A stretch of DNA of 64,000 nt from Ascochyta rabiei (Eukaryota; Ascomycota; Dothideomycetes; Pleosporales; Didymellaceae): the NCBI RefSeq assembly GCF_004011695.2, contig NC_082419.1:868001-932000 (forward strand), in the 5' to 3' direction. Shown piece after piece: positions 34,401-45,968 of this stretch. The notes below the pieces were generated by a model. The model had not been told where the DNA came from and did not search any database. It worked only from the letters and a program-made list of their open reading frames with translations. The translations under genes were made by a program, and so were the position numbers. Each line of letters opens with the position of its first letter. Position 1 is the first letter of the stretch.

Positions 34401-36380
34401 TCTTAATATGCAGTTACTAGCATTCTGCAAAATAAGCTCTTAAGCAGACTAGAGAAAAAGCAAGGGTATAAAAAGTCTGCTTAAAATAGCCAAACCAGCT
34501 TACGGCTCTCAGCCTTGTAGGTCTTAATAAGAATCTTAATAGACCTAGCTAATCTGATTACAAGTGGTAGGTGTAAAAGACATGTCTTTAAACGCTATTA
34601 TTTGTTTGCAAGAATGCATTGCTACTGCAGCCAAGAACAACAAGAAGGCACTGAAATGGCTAGTGGTGCTGGAGGAAGGAGAGAATGTAATGCAGGGAAG
34701 CTGCAACAAAGGTAATAGAAAGGAGGGATTAAACAGAAAAAGAAGTAAAGAACTAAGAGACAGTATTTCTTATTTATAGAGAAGTTAGGAGAAGTATAGT
34801 TAGTTTAAATAACATAGGCTATAAGGTTAAAAGATAAGGTGCTAATAAGTAGGGCGTATCGTTGTGTAATTTAAGATATTACTCTTATATAATATAAATT
34901 CTATAGGCTATTATTTATATTGTCTAGCTTCTAACTTCTAACTTTAAGTTTACGTGTACCTAATCCTGCACCTAAGCAAACACTAAATCTACTTACTAGC
35001 TTATACTATACCTTATAGTCTTAATCTATAGTAGTAAAACACTTACTTACATAACTATAAGGAATTTAATATAACTATATTATAGAAGGGATATATTATA
35101 TACTTAAAGTAGAAGTATGCTTATAGTAGAACGTTATAAACTAATAGAAAGGTAAACAGCACATGTCTATAAAAGATAATTCTACTACAGGAGTTTCTGC
35201 GCAGTTATTAACTCTCCTTAAACAAAGTTTGTTCTCTATCCTTAGTTCCTTTAACCTTTAGTATGACTAACTGTTAACAACTACAAAGCTCTTAGTAGAA
35301 GCGTGTCCCCTTTTCTACAAACCATTATTCCCCTTATAAACAGAGATTATAATTCTTAGAGGCTTAAGTGGCTTAAGTTGTTGCATTTCATTTTATAAGC
35401 TGTAAGTAGGGAATACTTAACGTCTCTAGTATCTAGCGTTAGGGGAACAAGTTTTTGCTTAGTATTAGGAACAAAAATAAGATAGATCTCTTCTTTGCTA
35501 CACTAGTTAACAAGGAGGTAGATGTTATTTCTGCTTAGAACCTATTAGTGCGTATTAAGTCTTACTTTAAAGAAGTACAACCTACCCTAATAGCACTTAC
35601 CTTAGGGCCTTTGCGTTGCTCTTAGCAATATCTATATTTAATAAAGTTATTTAAAGAGACTTATTAAGGTAAGGGTTTATATACCTTCTAAACAGTAGCT
35701 AATACTTTAGGTGTCTATTTAACTTATAGCGTACCTTAATCCTATATATGCTCTAAGCACTTTGCAATTAGGGGTAGAGTAAGACGTTAAGCATCCTAGC
35801 AGAACTAAGGAAGCCTGTAGCTACTTAAACCTTTGTAACAGTACAGGATAGGGCACTTACAGCAACTAACAAGCCTGTCTTAACAGGAACAGAGCCCTTA
35901 TCCTTATAAGTCTCTAGCTTTATACGTGTCTAATATATAGCAAGATACAACGCTATACACCTACTTTACTAGGTAGGTTACAGTAACTTAGTACTAGCCC
36001 TATAGATTGCATAAGCTCTTATATAAAGACAGAGCTAGTAACTATACTTAAGTTAGTTAGTCTTACCTTAAAGAAGATACTAGTTCTAGCAACACTAACG
36101 CTATAGCAGCACTTATTTATGCAACCTACCTATATCTTACTTTTTCCCTGTTAGATAAGCCCTAAGCACTAGGGATAATAGGGTTAGGATTAAATAGTAT
36201 TACTATTTAAGTAGACAAAGGGTCCTTATAAAACTATTATTGCAGAAATATAAACCTTCTTTATAGTTGCTTAGCACAAGCGTGCTCTGCAGCTTCTGTT
36301 ACACCTTATTAGAACAAGCTAAATAGGTTTCCTTTACCCTTACTAGGAAGTTGTACCGCTCAGGGGTGTTATAGTCAAGG
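31441..36380. mobile_element. Heavily RIP-degraded repeat block, unassigned
   Basis: TAG/TAA-dense AT-rich DNA holds islands of milder decay (33690-33940 and 34560-34780, the latter a 71-codon plus-strand frame with no recognised family). Around 33440-33610 the plus strand has regularly spaced Cys/Tyr/His codons that might be remnants of zinc knuckles of a retroelement gag, but this is weak. No LTR or inverted repeat is identified. Confidence 0.45.
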
Positions 36381-38805
36381 GTTTAGTAAGAGGGCTGCTG
36401 CGTTGGCCGCAAAGGACAGCTACCGGTAAGCGCTCCATGGTAAACTCATCAGCCTAATCTCAAGCTCGAATTTCTGTTAGTGGCAACTGTGTCATCCTAA
36501 AGGCTGAGCCGATTTCCGAATCCTGCATTTACAGAGTGCATATTGATCCAAGCGATGTAATGACTGAGCTAGGAGTGAATGTGCGATGGTATTGACAGAG
36601 AGTAACTGCTGTTACTAGTGCTCTAAGCACTTCCCCGTGAATTTGACTAGCCATCATGTCGTCTTCCTGCTGACCAGTAAACTACCTTATTTATCAGGCA
36701 TGTATTAGCGTTAAAACTATAGCTGTTAGGCATAAACGTTTTATTGTAGAGAGATACTTACTTTACATTATTAACTTGTGTAGGGTATAAGTTCTGATTG
36801 ATAACCAGAGTCCTCTTATTGCTTAGTGTCTTAGATAGGGTGCTAGGTGGCGTATCTTAGTGCGGGTACTCCTGGAAATCTACCAGAAGGCACGGCGGAC
36901 TCTTGTCTTAACCACGATGAAGCCGATACAACGGACTCTCAGGATATCACACTGTGGCCTGCTGCTCATAGGTCGCTGTAAAGGTAGGCCTTCTCAGAAT
37001 AACATAAGAAACCTAATATTTCAACTTCGTCTATATAAATTATCCTGCTCCTCTTATCAGCACCTGTAGTCTCTCTAACTCTTCCTACATAATTTTTTAT
37101 TAAGAAAACAAGGTTTTCTAATATAGAAGAAGCTAATTAGCTTATACAGATGTTTTATTATGTAAGCTACTACAGCCTATGCATAACTCTGTTCCTCCTT
37201 AATTCTTTCCTTTGTATTGTTTCCTATAAGTATAACATTTACTTGCTTACAAAGTATAACTTTAGCTTACTTATAGAAGCCCTTTATAACATAGGTGTTC
37301 TACAGACGCTATTATATAGATGTATTAATCCACCTAGCTATTAGTAAAGCAGTAAGCATCAAATGCTTTTGAGATAGCGACCTTGATTGAATTACAGGGT
37401 TCTCGATGTCCTAAGAGGGATGGCTATCTCCCTTTCTGCACAGTTCGGCGATTACCGTATTGGGTGTGCATTAACTCGACTGAAGAAAGAGGCATTTAGT
37501 TTGAGAAGTCTTTGATTGAACATCATGCAAATTCTGCTCAGCTTGTAGCAGGAACGAAAGCTGATGAAGAGGAAGATCAAAAAAATGATGGGCAGACTGT
37601 TGAGAAGGGGAGAACGGAATATCGACGAATTCTTGGTAGTTATTTGAACGGATGAAGTAGCTCTCGAGTCTGCCTAATGTTCGGACAGAGGTTCAAGTGG
37701 AAGAAAATATGTTGCGACAAGAGGGAGCAAAAGGAAATCTTTCTGCTTCCTCTGAAGTAGGTACTAGGTATACTAGAGCAGGCCTTAGGCGTTGCGACAA
37801 AATATGATCCAAACAATAAGTGACGATAGCGGGCTCTGCATGACCATATTCCACCAAGGAGAATGCTTTTGTTGAATTCTTTCTGCAAATGTCTGACCAC
37901 AAACAGCCTCTGCAAATCTATTCTTATCGTTTCTAGCCCTCCATGTTACCAACCAGCGGCCTAAGACAGAACACCCACTTAAACTGATGGGAAGAGATGG
38001 GCTCAGGCCCTCAAGATACAACATCCAGAACCTTGATCGAGAAGAGTTACAACGCTAAACTATAATTATTGAGTAATTTGCGCGCAGCAGCCTGTTTGCT
38101 CATTGAGCGGTTCACATTCATCGCTACAAGAACAGCATTATAAAAAGTCAGAATAGGTTTCTCCTGATGCAAAAATCTGCAGTGCGTAAAACACCATCAT
38201 CCCTCATTAGCTAGAGGGAGACCGAACCAGTACATTCTCGAGCCACTTACTATTCAGACAAGAGGTGCGCCGTAAAGAAAGGAAGCGTCCACTCGCCGAG
38301 ACCCCTCAGCTTTCGAACGGCGCGTGCCACCTTCTATACCTCGCTTTCAACCCTATCATCAATCCCAGGGTCAAAAGCTGGCTGAATCTCTGCAGCAAGT
38401 CAACACCTCGCCGATCTGTCACTGTTTCGATTCCCACCTCTATTTCAGCTGCAGATCCGTAACCACTTGCATATCTGTGTCCATCCCAGCACCTGCTCCT
38501 CTACCTACTACTTCACCTTGGTCATCTCCGCCTGTAGCTGTCGCTGTGTCAGCGACCATGGCTTCGCCCCTGTCTGGCAACCTCCTCAAGCTAGGCTTCT
38601 GACTAGATAATAGCGCTATTCAGTCACGTGGCTGATGTCACATGATCATTCCCTTGATCGCCTATCTTGACAGCTCTTTTATGCATCTCCGATGGGTAGG
38701 TGGCCACTAGTTAACGAGGAGGAAGCTTGATTGTTTCGGGTGTCGCACGTCTATACGTCTATCTAGAAACAGGCAGCATCTGAGCGAACCAAGCGCAAAG
38801 AAGAT
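36381..38805. other. Transition sequence with partly degraded repeats, no supported gene
   Basis: Composition alternates between AT-rich (36680-37370) and near normal (36380-36670, 37370-38700). Minus-strand frames at 37640-38024 overlap one another in different phases and give no recognisable protein. Confidence 0.4.
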
Positions 38806-38815
38806 ACCATTGGAC

Positions 38816-39190
38816 TGGTACGGGGCTGTAGTGATACGCTCATCGGGCTGGTACAAGACTGCATAGATCTTGGACTGGTACGAGCGTTGTACTGACATAA
38901 GATGGCACTTGTTCGCCTCATACCGTGTGGTTTATGGCCATCTTATGTCAGTACACCACTCGTACCAGTCCAAGATCCCTGCCGTCTTGTACCAGTCCGG
39001 CGAGCGTACCGCTACATTCTCTGTACCGGCCCACTGACAGTGCCATCTTATGTCAGTACAAGGAATGTAGCGGTACGCTCGACGGACTGGTACAAGACCG
39101 CACGCCTGTGGACCGGTACGAGGGATGTAGTCATCGGGCTGGTACAAGACGGCATGGATCTTGGACTGGTACAATACGAGCATTGTACCT
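38816..39190. repeat. Compound palindrome built from a CTGGTACAAGAC-type unit
   Basis: Two long inverted repeats sit side by side. In the first, 38816-38906 folds back on 38937-39027, and its inner 18 bases GTACTGACATAAGATGGC (38889-38906) match their inverse at 38937-38954 exactly. In the second, sequence around ACCGCTACATTC (39008-39020) is the inverse of GAATGTAGCGGT (39063-39075), and the GCCATCTTATGTCAGTAC arm recurs at 39041-39058. The marker TTGGACTGGTAC or its inverse occurs repeatedly. It resembles nested copies of a short foldback (MITE-like) element. The overlapping frames within it are repeat translations. Confidence 0.8.
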
Positions 39191-39209
39191 GACCGTCCAT
39201 GACGACAAT

Positions 39210-40111
39210 GCAGGCACCGCGCAGACAGCCTCACCTAACCTCGCAACCCACAGCAATCGTTAACATCGCGTCATAGGAGTGCAACTGACGGTGTCTTGGA
39301 AAGACCTGCTAAGGTTGATCCGTGTAAAACTACTTAAGATGTCTCAAATCTGCGATGAGCACAAGTTGATTCTCCAGGGCAAATTGCGGAACGTGAGCGG
39401 ATGATGATTGAGAATCGCGTCAACGAAGAGGCTGCGCTGCCTGCGAGATCTGGCTTGTACGCAGACTCAGCGGTATGTGCAGGGCAATATCATTGTGTGC
39501 TCTGTGGTGTGTGTGTCGTGTGTATTTTGGCCTTAGTACCCAAGTTCAACTTATCGACAGGAACCTTACCGGTACGGCACGACAACTAGTGCAGATCACG
39601 TCCAAAACAGCACTGGCCTGCGCCTGTACAAGGTTTCTGTTTGAATCCTTCGTCGAAGACACCACAATCCCACATTATTCATCAAACAAGTGCTGCTGAC
39701 TATTATTCCTTGCTGGCTAGCCAAAGCCGCTGATCGCAGTAATTGGCCAAGCTTATACTCTCTGCTGTATTGTACAGTAAACAGTCAGCCTTTTGTCACG
39801 CTACTAATCTTGTACTTGGCGAAGGGAACAGAGGTGTCAGCAGTTGCGTCATCCCGAGTGGTGTTGTGGGGAAAGACGAGTGGTTGCGCATGGCAAAACC
39901 ATGATGCCTGCCATTTCTCGCAAGCTATACTTATAACAGCGTCGACTGCGAGTCTGAGTTAACCTCATGCTTATGCCGAGCACATTTCCCTGCCAAGAGT
40001 AATGCGCGGTTGGAAATCATATATCTCAGGAGGCTAAAGACCCGTATACTGTATTGATTGCATCAACGCTAAGACGTGACCTTTTACTATGCCTGACAAG
40101 GTCTTTGTGTT
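39210..40111. other. Intergenic, no supported gene
   Basis: This is near-normal composition downstream of the recombinase pseudogene. Frames of 60-90 codons have no recognisable content. Confidence 0.4.
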
Positions 40112-42637
40112 TCAGTGAGATACTCCATGTATTTCAAGGGCATGCCTCTTGAAGTGCGACACACCATGCAGAATAGCACAGCAATGAGGATGGCGGCATT
40201 GGAACTCCATTTGGTATTCCGGGAGACGAAAATGAGTCTCTACGTGCTTGTTGAGAACGTCTTTTCGCGGTATGTGGCGCATCCTTCTGTCGTATGTGAA
40301 CTCCTTGTTGCCTATACAGATCAGGCATACGGGTTGGTGGAGCACGATAGGGTATGTGTGCTGGCACTGGACCTCCTTGGGCTCCTCGCTCCTGGATGCA
40401 CCAGGGTCGTGGTCGACAGTCTCGCCATTCCGACACTGTGGCAGGGAGAAGACCTCAAGACTGGGATGACCTTTACTGCACTTTCTTAGAGAAAGCACAC
40501 CGTTGTCTCCAACTGCGACAAATTGTTCCATCTTTCGCTTCAAAGCCTTGGGCTGACGTGTCTCTTGTAGCTGACAAAGTCGAGCCGAGGTGCGAACGAA
40601 TTCAACGCGAGTCTTGTCGTTTTCGAATGGCCTGAAAAGCATGCTGGCGATGGTGGCTCGCTCTTTGAGTTCGAACTCAGCGGCTGGTAGTGTTAGAACC
40701 TCACCCGCAGCCTTTCCACTGAGTTGTCTGGCAACCTTGATAGTATCGACAGAGTCGTGGAACTCGCGAATGGCTTTATCCAAGTGTTCTCTATACAGCC
40801 GTTGATATATGCTACCAATTTTCCGCTTCGTCTCTTCGTAGTTCTTGTAGAGAGTTATCCCTTTGGCCTTCTCTAGCGGATAGAACCCTTCTTCGTAAAG
40901 TTGTTGTCTGTAAGCCGCCCTATCTTTGCAAAGGGACACCAGTATTACATCCTTCTGTAGCTCTTCCTTTTGCCTACCATTCAGCTCCGTAGGTGCACGT
41001 CGGTCCCGCAATAAGCCCATCCTGGCAACAGATTGAATAAGAAGATCCTCCAAAGGGCTTCCAAAGTAGATAGACTGGAAATCGCAGGCAATGTGTGTTA
41101 GCGTATAGTATTTTTCGTATGTGCTCCCAAAGTGGCCTATAGTCTAGTTTTGTTCCACTAGATCAAGAGCGCCTGGTTGGTCCCATGAGTTTTGGTATAA
41201 CAGAGATAAAACGTAGCATAACACGTACTTACTGTTGATATTCCTTCCAGAAGCACGTCTCAGCTGGTAGAGCTCTAAAGATTCTTTAAAGCCTGCGACA
41301 CGCCCCAATTGTACAAAAGTATCACAGTATTTTAAGTACAGAAACGCCTTATCCCTCAATATGCGGGCACCTTCAGTGGTGCTTTTAACGTCGCAGAGAA
41401 ATAGTTGGTTCAGAATTCCTTTCTTCCATTGGACACGCAGCACGTCGCGGCCAACAGGTATATTAAGGTCAAATATATCCTGAACGCTTGCAAAGTCGTC
41501 TCTCAGTGCATCTCAGCCAACGCCAATGCTCAGAATGTACGAAACTATGCAAAATGCAGGCATTCCTTCTAGACGAAAAGTGAACTTTTTCCTACAGCCC
41601 AATGGTAATCAGCAGGACTCTCAAAACGCGCAATCGCTGTTCAACTTACGGTTTTCCGTCTTTCTCCTTGTTTTTAACGTGCTCTAGATTAACGTTCGCC
41701 ACTATGGTACTCCGCCTTAGATCTTCAAGACTACAAACCTTCATAAGCTCGATGTCTTTGAAAGAGAGTGCCTTATTGCTGCCTTTGGCACTTGCGCTTT
41801 TAACAATAGCTCCAGGTCTTGTGGCTGTAGCGGCGCTAAGAAGGAGAAGAAGAGAGATTTAGACTCGGACGAAGCCATAAAGGGGTTTTATGTTGTCCAC
41901 CCAGAGCGCATAGAGGATGGCATAGAGATCCTGGACATACATAGCATGCTTTTCCTTCTCTAATTTGTCAAGTTTCAGGGTTGGAATCCACTATCATGAC
42001 GTTAGCACGCTACCACAGTGAGAAAGCTTAATTCTGTGAGAGTATATTACGTTGCAAACGTCCTCCAGGACCTCAGCGTCCATGTTATGGCTGGTGAGAT
42101 CCTTATAACACATGCTAATCTGCTTCTAATAGCTTCGCATTAAGCTCTCCTTTTTAATTTGGGAATATTTTTTCCGCCAGCTTAGGTACGCTTTGAAGAT
42201 CTCTGGGTCACACGCGCGTAGTTGTTCCTCTGGACTCCTCTTGGTTTGCTTTGCGATTTTGAGACAGTAACTGGTGCGGATGCTTGCGTTAGGAAATTGT
42301 AGAAACGAAGGGCAGGCGTATGAAATGGATCTCACCTATTCCAGAAATCGCCTTCCCTCTGCCACAATCTCTTGGTGTGAGGGGTGTGATTTGGTTTCGC
42401 CGGCCCCTCAACCTTAAATCGAGCAATATTCTTCAGAATCTCTTCGGCTTTGGAGTCCAGATCCACTTTGGATTTTTCTTCTGAGACAGAACCAGTATCT
42501 GTGGGGATGCCCACTAGGGTATTAGAATTCTGTTCGGTGTCTGTTTCTAGATCTGAGCAACTGCCTGGAGAAGCCAGTTCAGGTTCCAAGTCTAAGTCCG
42601 AGCCTGAGCTTGAATCTAAGTCTTCCTCGCTGCACAA
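40112..42637 (-). pseudogene. DUF3435 tyrosine recombinase (Starship captain family), five exons, four stops
   Basis: Exons 42637-42336, 42270-42051, 41990-41650, 41591-41233 and 41172-40112 are separated by clean 58-65-bp introns, all phase-consistent. The order is: an acidic N-terminus, a core-binding region (SWRKKYSQIKK), then the recombinase domain with TRPGAIV, a second catalytic region YQLRRASGRNIN, TIGHFGSTYEKYY with the conserved His and candidate nucleophile Tyr, and a C-terminal Cys/His region (VCLICIG...RHPHCCAILHGVSHFKRHALEIH). In-frame stops are at 42126-42128 (Trp to TAG), 41859-41861 (Gln to TAA), 41513-41515 (TGA) and 41144-41146 (Gln to TAG), each one transition away from sense. 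The family moves Starship giant transposons (known). Activity of this copy is excluded unless sequence errors are present. Confidence 0.86.
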
Positions 42638-43190
42638 GTGCTAAGCCGATAATAGGCTTAGTTAACAAGATGAACGAAGGGCTCAAGTAGAGGCAGCTTT
42701 CTTGTCCATGACGGCGGTAGTCCACCTTTGTTAACTGATTGGCTTTGTAGAGGTCGGCATTGCAAGAGTACGCATGCAGCTCAATAAGGAAGGTGGATGG
42801 ACAGGAAGAGTGCTGATAGTAGGAGAAAAGGTGAGTAAGCCATTACTTTAAGTAGGCACTGGCTATCGTACCAACATATGACTAGTGTCATACTTAGATT
42901 AAGTGAAGTGCTGACAGAAGTGCTGCAACCCCAAGCTAAAATGCAACAGAATGATAGGGTTGATACGACAGGGCAAGGCCCCACTTGGCGTATTGAGGGA
43001 GCGTGCGTTTTCAAAGCGGCAACGCAACTAAAGCTAAGCGAGGTGGAAAGGCTGCCAAAGGCGGCCGCCAAATACATCCATTTCCGGATGCTATTCCACT
43101 GTTACACACATTTAAGTAGTAATAATCTTCTGTTTCTTATAGTACTTATAGAATTTATAGCTCTAGTAGCTCTTATAGCTGTCTATAATT
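42638..43190. other. Upstream flank of the recombinase gene
   Basis: Normal composition to about 43080, then RIP-degraded. A plus-strand frame (42878-43192) has a helical, charged middle but no recognisable family and runs into degraded sequence. In Starships the 5' terminus lies a short distance upstream of the captain, so an end could lie here, but no terminal repeat is visible. Confidence 0.35.
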
Positions 43191-44340
43191 AGCAGATAGT
43201 ACGCACCTATAGTACGCTCCTTTATATGCGCATTAAAGTGCTTTAGCTACTTTATACTAAGCTTGTTTATTATCTAGCTATTAGCGCTAGTCTTAATTAC
43301 CTAGTTACAAGGTAGTCCTGTATACCAGCTTAATATAAGGACCTTACTACTAAAGATAATAAAGGGTAGGATAGCCTACCTACTAGCGCAGATACCCTAG
43401 ATAATTATAACCTAGTTATAATTACTTACCTATATCTTCATAGGATTACTTTGCTTCTTAGAGCCTGTAAAGACTATCTAAGCAGTAATTATACCTATTA
43501 TAAAGCTAGACTTATTAAAGTTATATATATCTTTATCTAGGATCCTATACTTCTCCTTTATATTCCTAACTAGCTTAAACTAGGGCTTTATAACGCGTAG
43601 ATCTTTATTTAGAGCTTATTAATAATTATATAAGTAACTATATTAAAGCTTAACCTCCTTAGTACGCGTCCTAAACCTATCTACCTAGTTCTTACTAATA
43701 GGTCCTTTACTACGTGTAGTAAGGAGATTATTAGCTATTTCTTATACTATAGTCCTTATAGCGCCTATTTCTTATATATCTAGCTTAAGTATATATACTA
43801 CTATTACCTCCTCCTCTATCTTATCTAGCTTACTTAAGTTAGGTTAATAGTTGCGTTAGGCGCGCTTTCTAGCACGTTGTTATCTTAGCGTTATTTCTAG
43901 AACGTTAAATACCTTAGATGTATATTTTATACTATCTAGTGTAGTAGCTTCTATAGCTTAGATAGTAAGGTAGAGTATACCTTTGTTATAGGATTGTTGC
44001 GCGTAGCATTATAGTAGTATTGTTGTAATAGTCTATAATAGTTGCGATGTTAGTAAGGGCGCGCCGCTTAGTGGGGGTGCGCTGCTTGGTGGTGAAACAC
44101 GTTATAGTTATTTACTTTTTATAAAAATTATATCTATTTTACTGCTGATATAGTACGTGTAAAAAGCTACTATTAAGAAGAAGTAGAAGATCTCTTTTAC
44201 TACTTTCTTACTATAAAATAAATAAATATTCCTATATAACTTTTTTAAAGAAGTATTTCTTTATAAGATAGCTAGGTCTTATAAGATATAACTATGTTAT
44301 GCTGTTGTTATTCTACTATTTGTAGGGTATAATTTGGTAA
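43191..44340. mobile_element. RIP-degraded repeat remnant, unassigned
   Basis: AT-rich, TAG-dense sequence with no frame above 60 codons and no terminal repeats seen. Composition returns to normal at about 44340. Confidence 0.5.
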
Positions 44341-44513
44341 GGATTCGCTGATTTTTTCATGTTCCACGCGAATGATCGACCAAAAAAACGAGCTCCTTCG
44401 TAGTTTTTTTTGCATTGTCCTGAATTACAGAAATGCATATAACCCACAACACATCCACCATCGCGCACCGAACGATGCGATCATGGAAAGGGGTTCGACA
44501 AAAAGAAAGGTTT

Positions 44514-44525
44514 ACCTAACCAGGG
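44514..44525 (+). repeat. 12-bp direct repeat of the tRNA 3' end (ACCTAACCAGGG)
   Basis: It is the same as 44637-44648, which covers the acceptor and T-stem 3' strand of the tRNA-Arg gene. The copies are 123 bp apart in the same orientation. Confidence 0.8.
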
Positions 44526-44634
44526 ATGCATGGAGGAGCATTGGCTATGGATAGAGTGAGGTGCGTGCCGTCAAAAGATAGGCCTGCGCAGCAGCTGCCC
44601 GCCGCTACGGGCGCAAAAAAGATGAGTCTTGAGA

Positions 44635-44771
44635 TGACCTAACCAGGGGTCGCTGAGGATTTGTTAGGATTCGAACGCTGGACCTTGCGAGTAAGGGAAT
44701 ACTTACAACCTGGAATCTCTTGATTGCCGATTGAATCGTAGTCAAGCGCCTTGCCATTGGGCCATTAGGCC
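44635..44771 (-). tRNA. tRNA-Arg(ACG) with anticodon intron and enlarged T-loop
   Basis: Read on the minus strand, 5' acceptor GGCCTAA pairs fully with TTAGGTC at the 3' end (one G-U), followed by discriminator A. The D-arm TGGCCCAATGG is a good A box. The anticodon arm CTTGA/TCAAG encloses CTACGA, then an 11-nt insertion TTCAATCGGCA at position 37/38, the normal site of nuclear tRNA introns. AGATT variable region and CCAGG/CCTGG T-stem follow. The arm order resembles yeast tRNA-Arg(ACG). The T-loop holds TT plus 59 bases (44648-44706) in place of a 7-base loop. A B-box-like GTTCGAATCC (44667-44676) lies inside that stretch. Identity is firm; whether it yields a mature tRNA is open. Confidence 0.75.
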
Positions 44772-44925
44772 AATTAGTTGCTTACTAATTGATGAAAGCG
44801 CTTTAAATAGTGGTCATTATATTCATATTGTATTTTGGCAGACTCGTGGATATCTGGAGAATTATCACGATTCTCGAGACGGTCCTTGCTAGATTCATCT
44901 ATGGGCTGCAGCAATCATTTTCTAC

Positions 44926-44977
44926 GATGTGGGGTAAAGGAGATTTTCTCCCACCGAACCTTTTTCCACCCCACATC
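44926..44977. repeat. Inverted repeat GATGTGGGGT / ACCCCACATC
   Basis: Ten-base perfect arms (44926-44935 and 44968-44977) enclose 32 bases, 155 bp from the tRNA 5' end. Possible hairpin; function not inferred. Confidence 0.6.
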
Positions 44978-45968
44978 AATGTAAATTGACCTCGCTTTTT
45001 GACATGAACAGACAAACAGTCTTACCAGATGCGGCGGCCCTCTAAAGCTCAGTCCCGATGCAATGAATGGGGTTGTAAACAGGTGGATTGTTATCTACGC
45101 GAGCTTTTATCTACACTCAGCTTGTCGCAAATTGTATGAATTGGAAGTTTCCGAACGCACTCACCCCATTAGACTTGGCGCCGTGCATGTTGGACTGTAC
45201 TAAATGAGTCTTAGGTGCAGTCTGGGGCGAAGATTCCGAGCGGAAGATTTAGTGTGTGTATGGAGAGATGATGCGTTCAAGATCACGTTATTACCCAATC
45301 AATCTCACTGAACCATATCCACATCAGGGCAGTGTAAGGGCGATCGTCGTTTCTATAGTGCACTGGGCATTTCTTCTACGAGCGTACGACAGCATATCTT
45401 ACTTTCGATGCTGTAAAAGCGCCGACAACCCTACACAGTTCGTCAATAGAAGCTCATCTTTATGTTCTGGGTCACTGTTCGAAACCAAAGTACGCGAGTT
45501 CTTGAACTTCTCATGACATTATCGTTACCGCTTGTAAGGGCTGCAGAGCTGCAGAGCGATCATGGATCAGTTTGCTGGTCGTTTCGGAACAGCACATACC
45601 AGAAGCGTGTATAATTTAACATGAGAAGACAGTGTGGACTGCTTGCGTACTGACGGAAGAAATTGGAAAGGCTCTAGGAGTTACTCATTCAAGTTGAGAA
45701 TGGCAAAGCAGTGCGCATACCAGCCCACATACAGGTTAATACCCGAAATATTGAATATGAATACAAGGATGCAATCCGTCATGGCGAAAAAAGACATTAT
45801 TGTGCAAGAATAATTGATTGGTAGACTAATGATATGGTGAGGTGCCCAGCGCAAGGCGCCTAACAAGAATCTGTACGCTGCGCATTTACGCAGCATTGAA
45901 CACACAGAACCCAACGCCACGCTATGCATCATCAATTCCTCGGCCCATCTTCTAATATGTACACCCCT
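44978..45968. other. Intergenic, 3' flank of PCF11
   Basis: Normal composition with no recognisable frame (the longest is 86 codons, plus strand, 45256-45516). Confidence 0.4.

Noticed and set aside
38902..39263. Overlapping frames of 96-112 codons on both strands
   Set aside because: They lie inside the compound palindrome and change with its orientation; they are repeat translations.
40115..40805. Plus-strand frames opposite the recombinase C-terminus
   Set aside because: Shadows of the minus-strand DUF3435 exon 5, which has recognisable family sequence.
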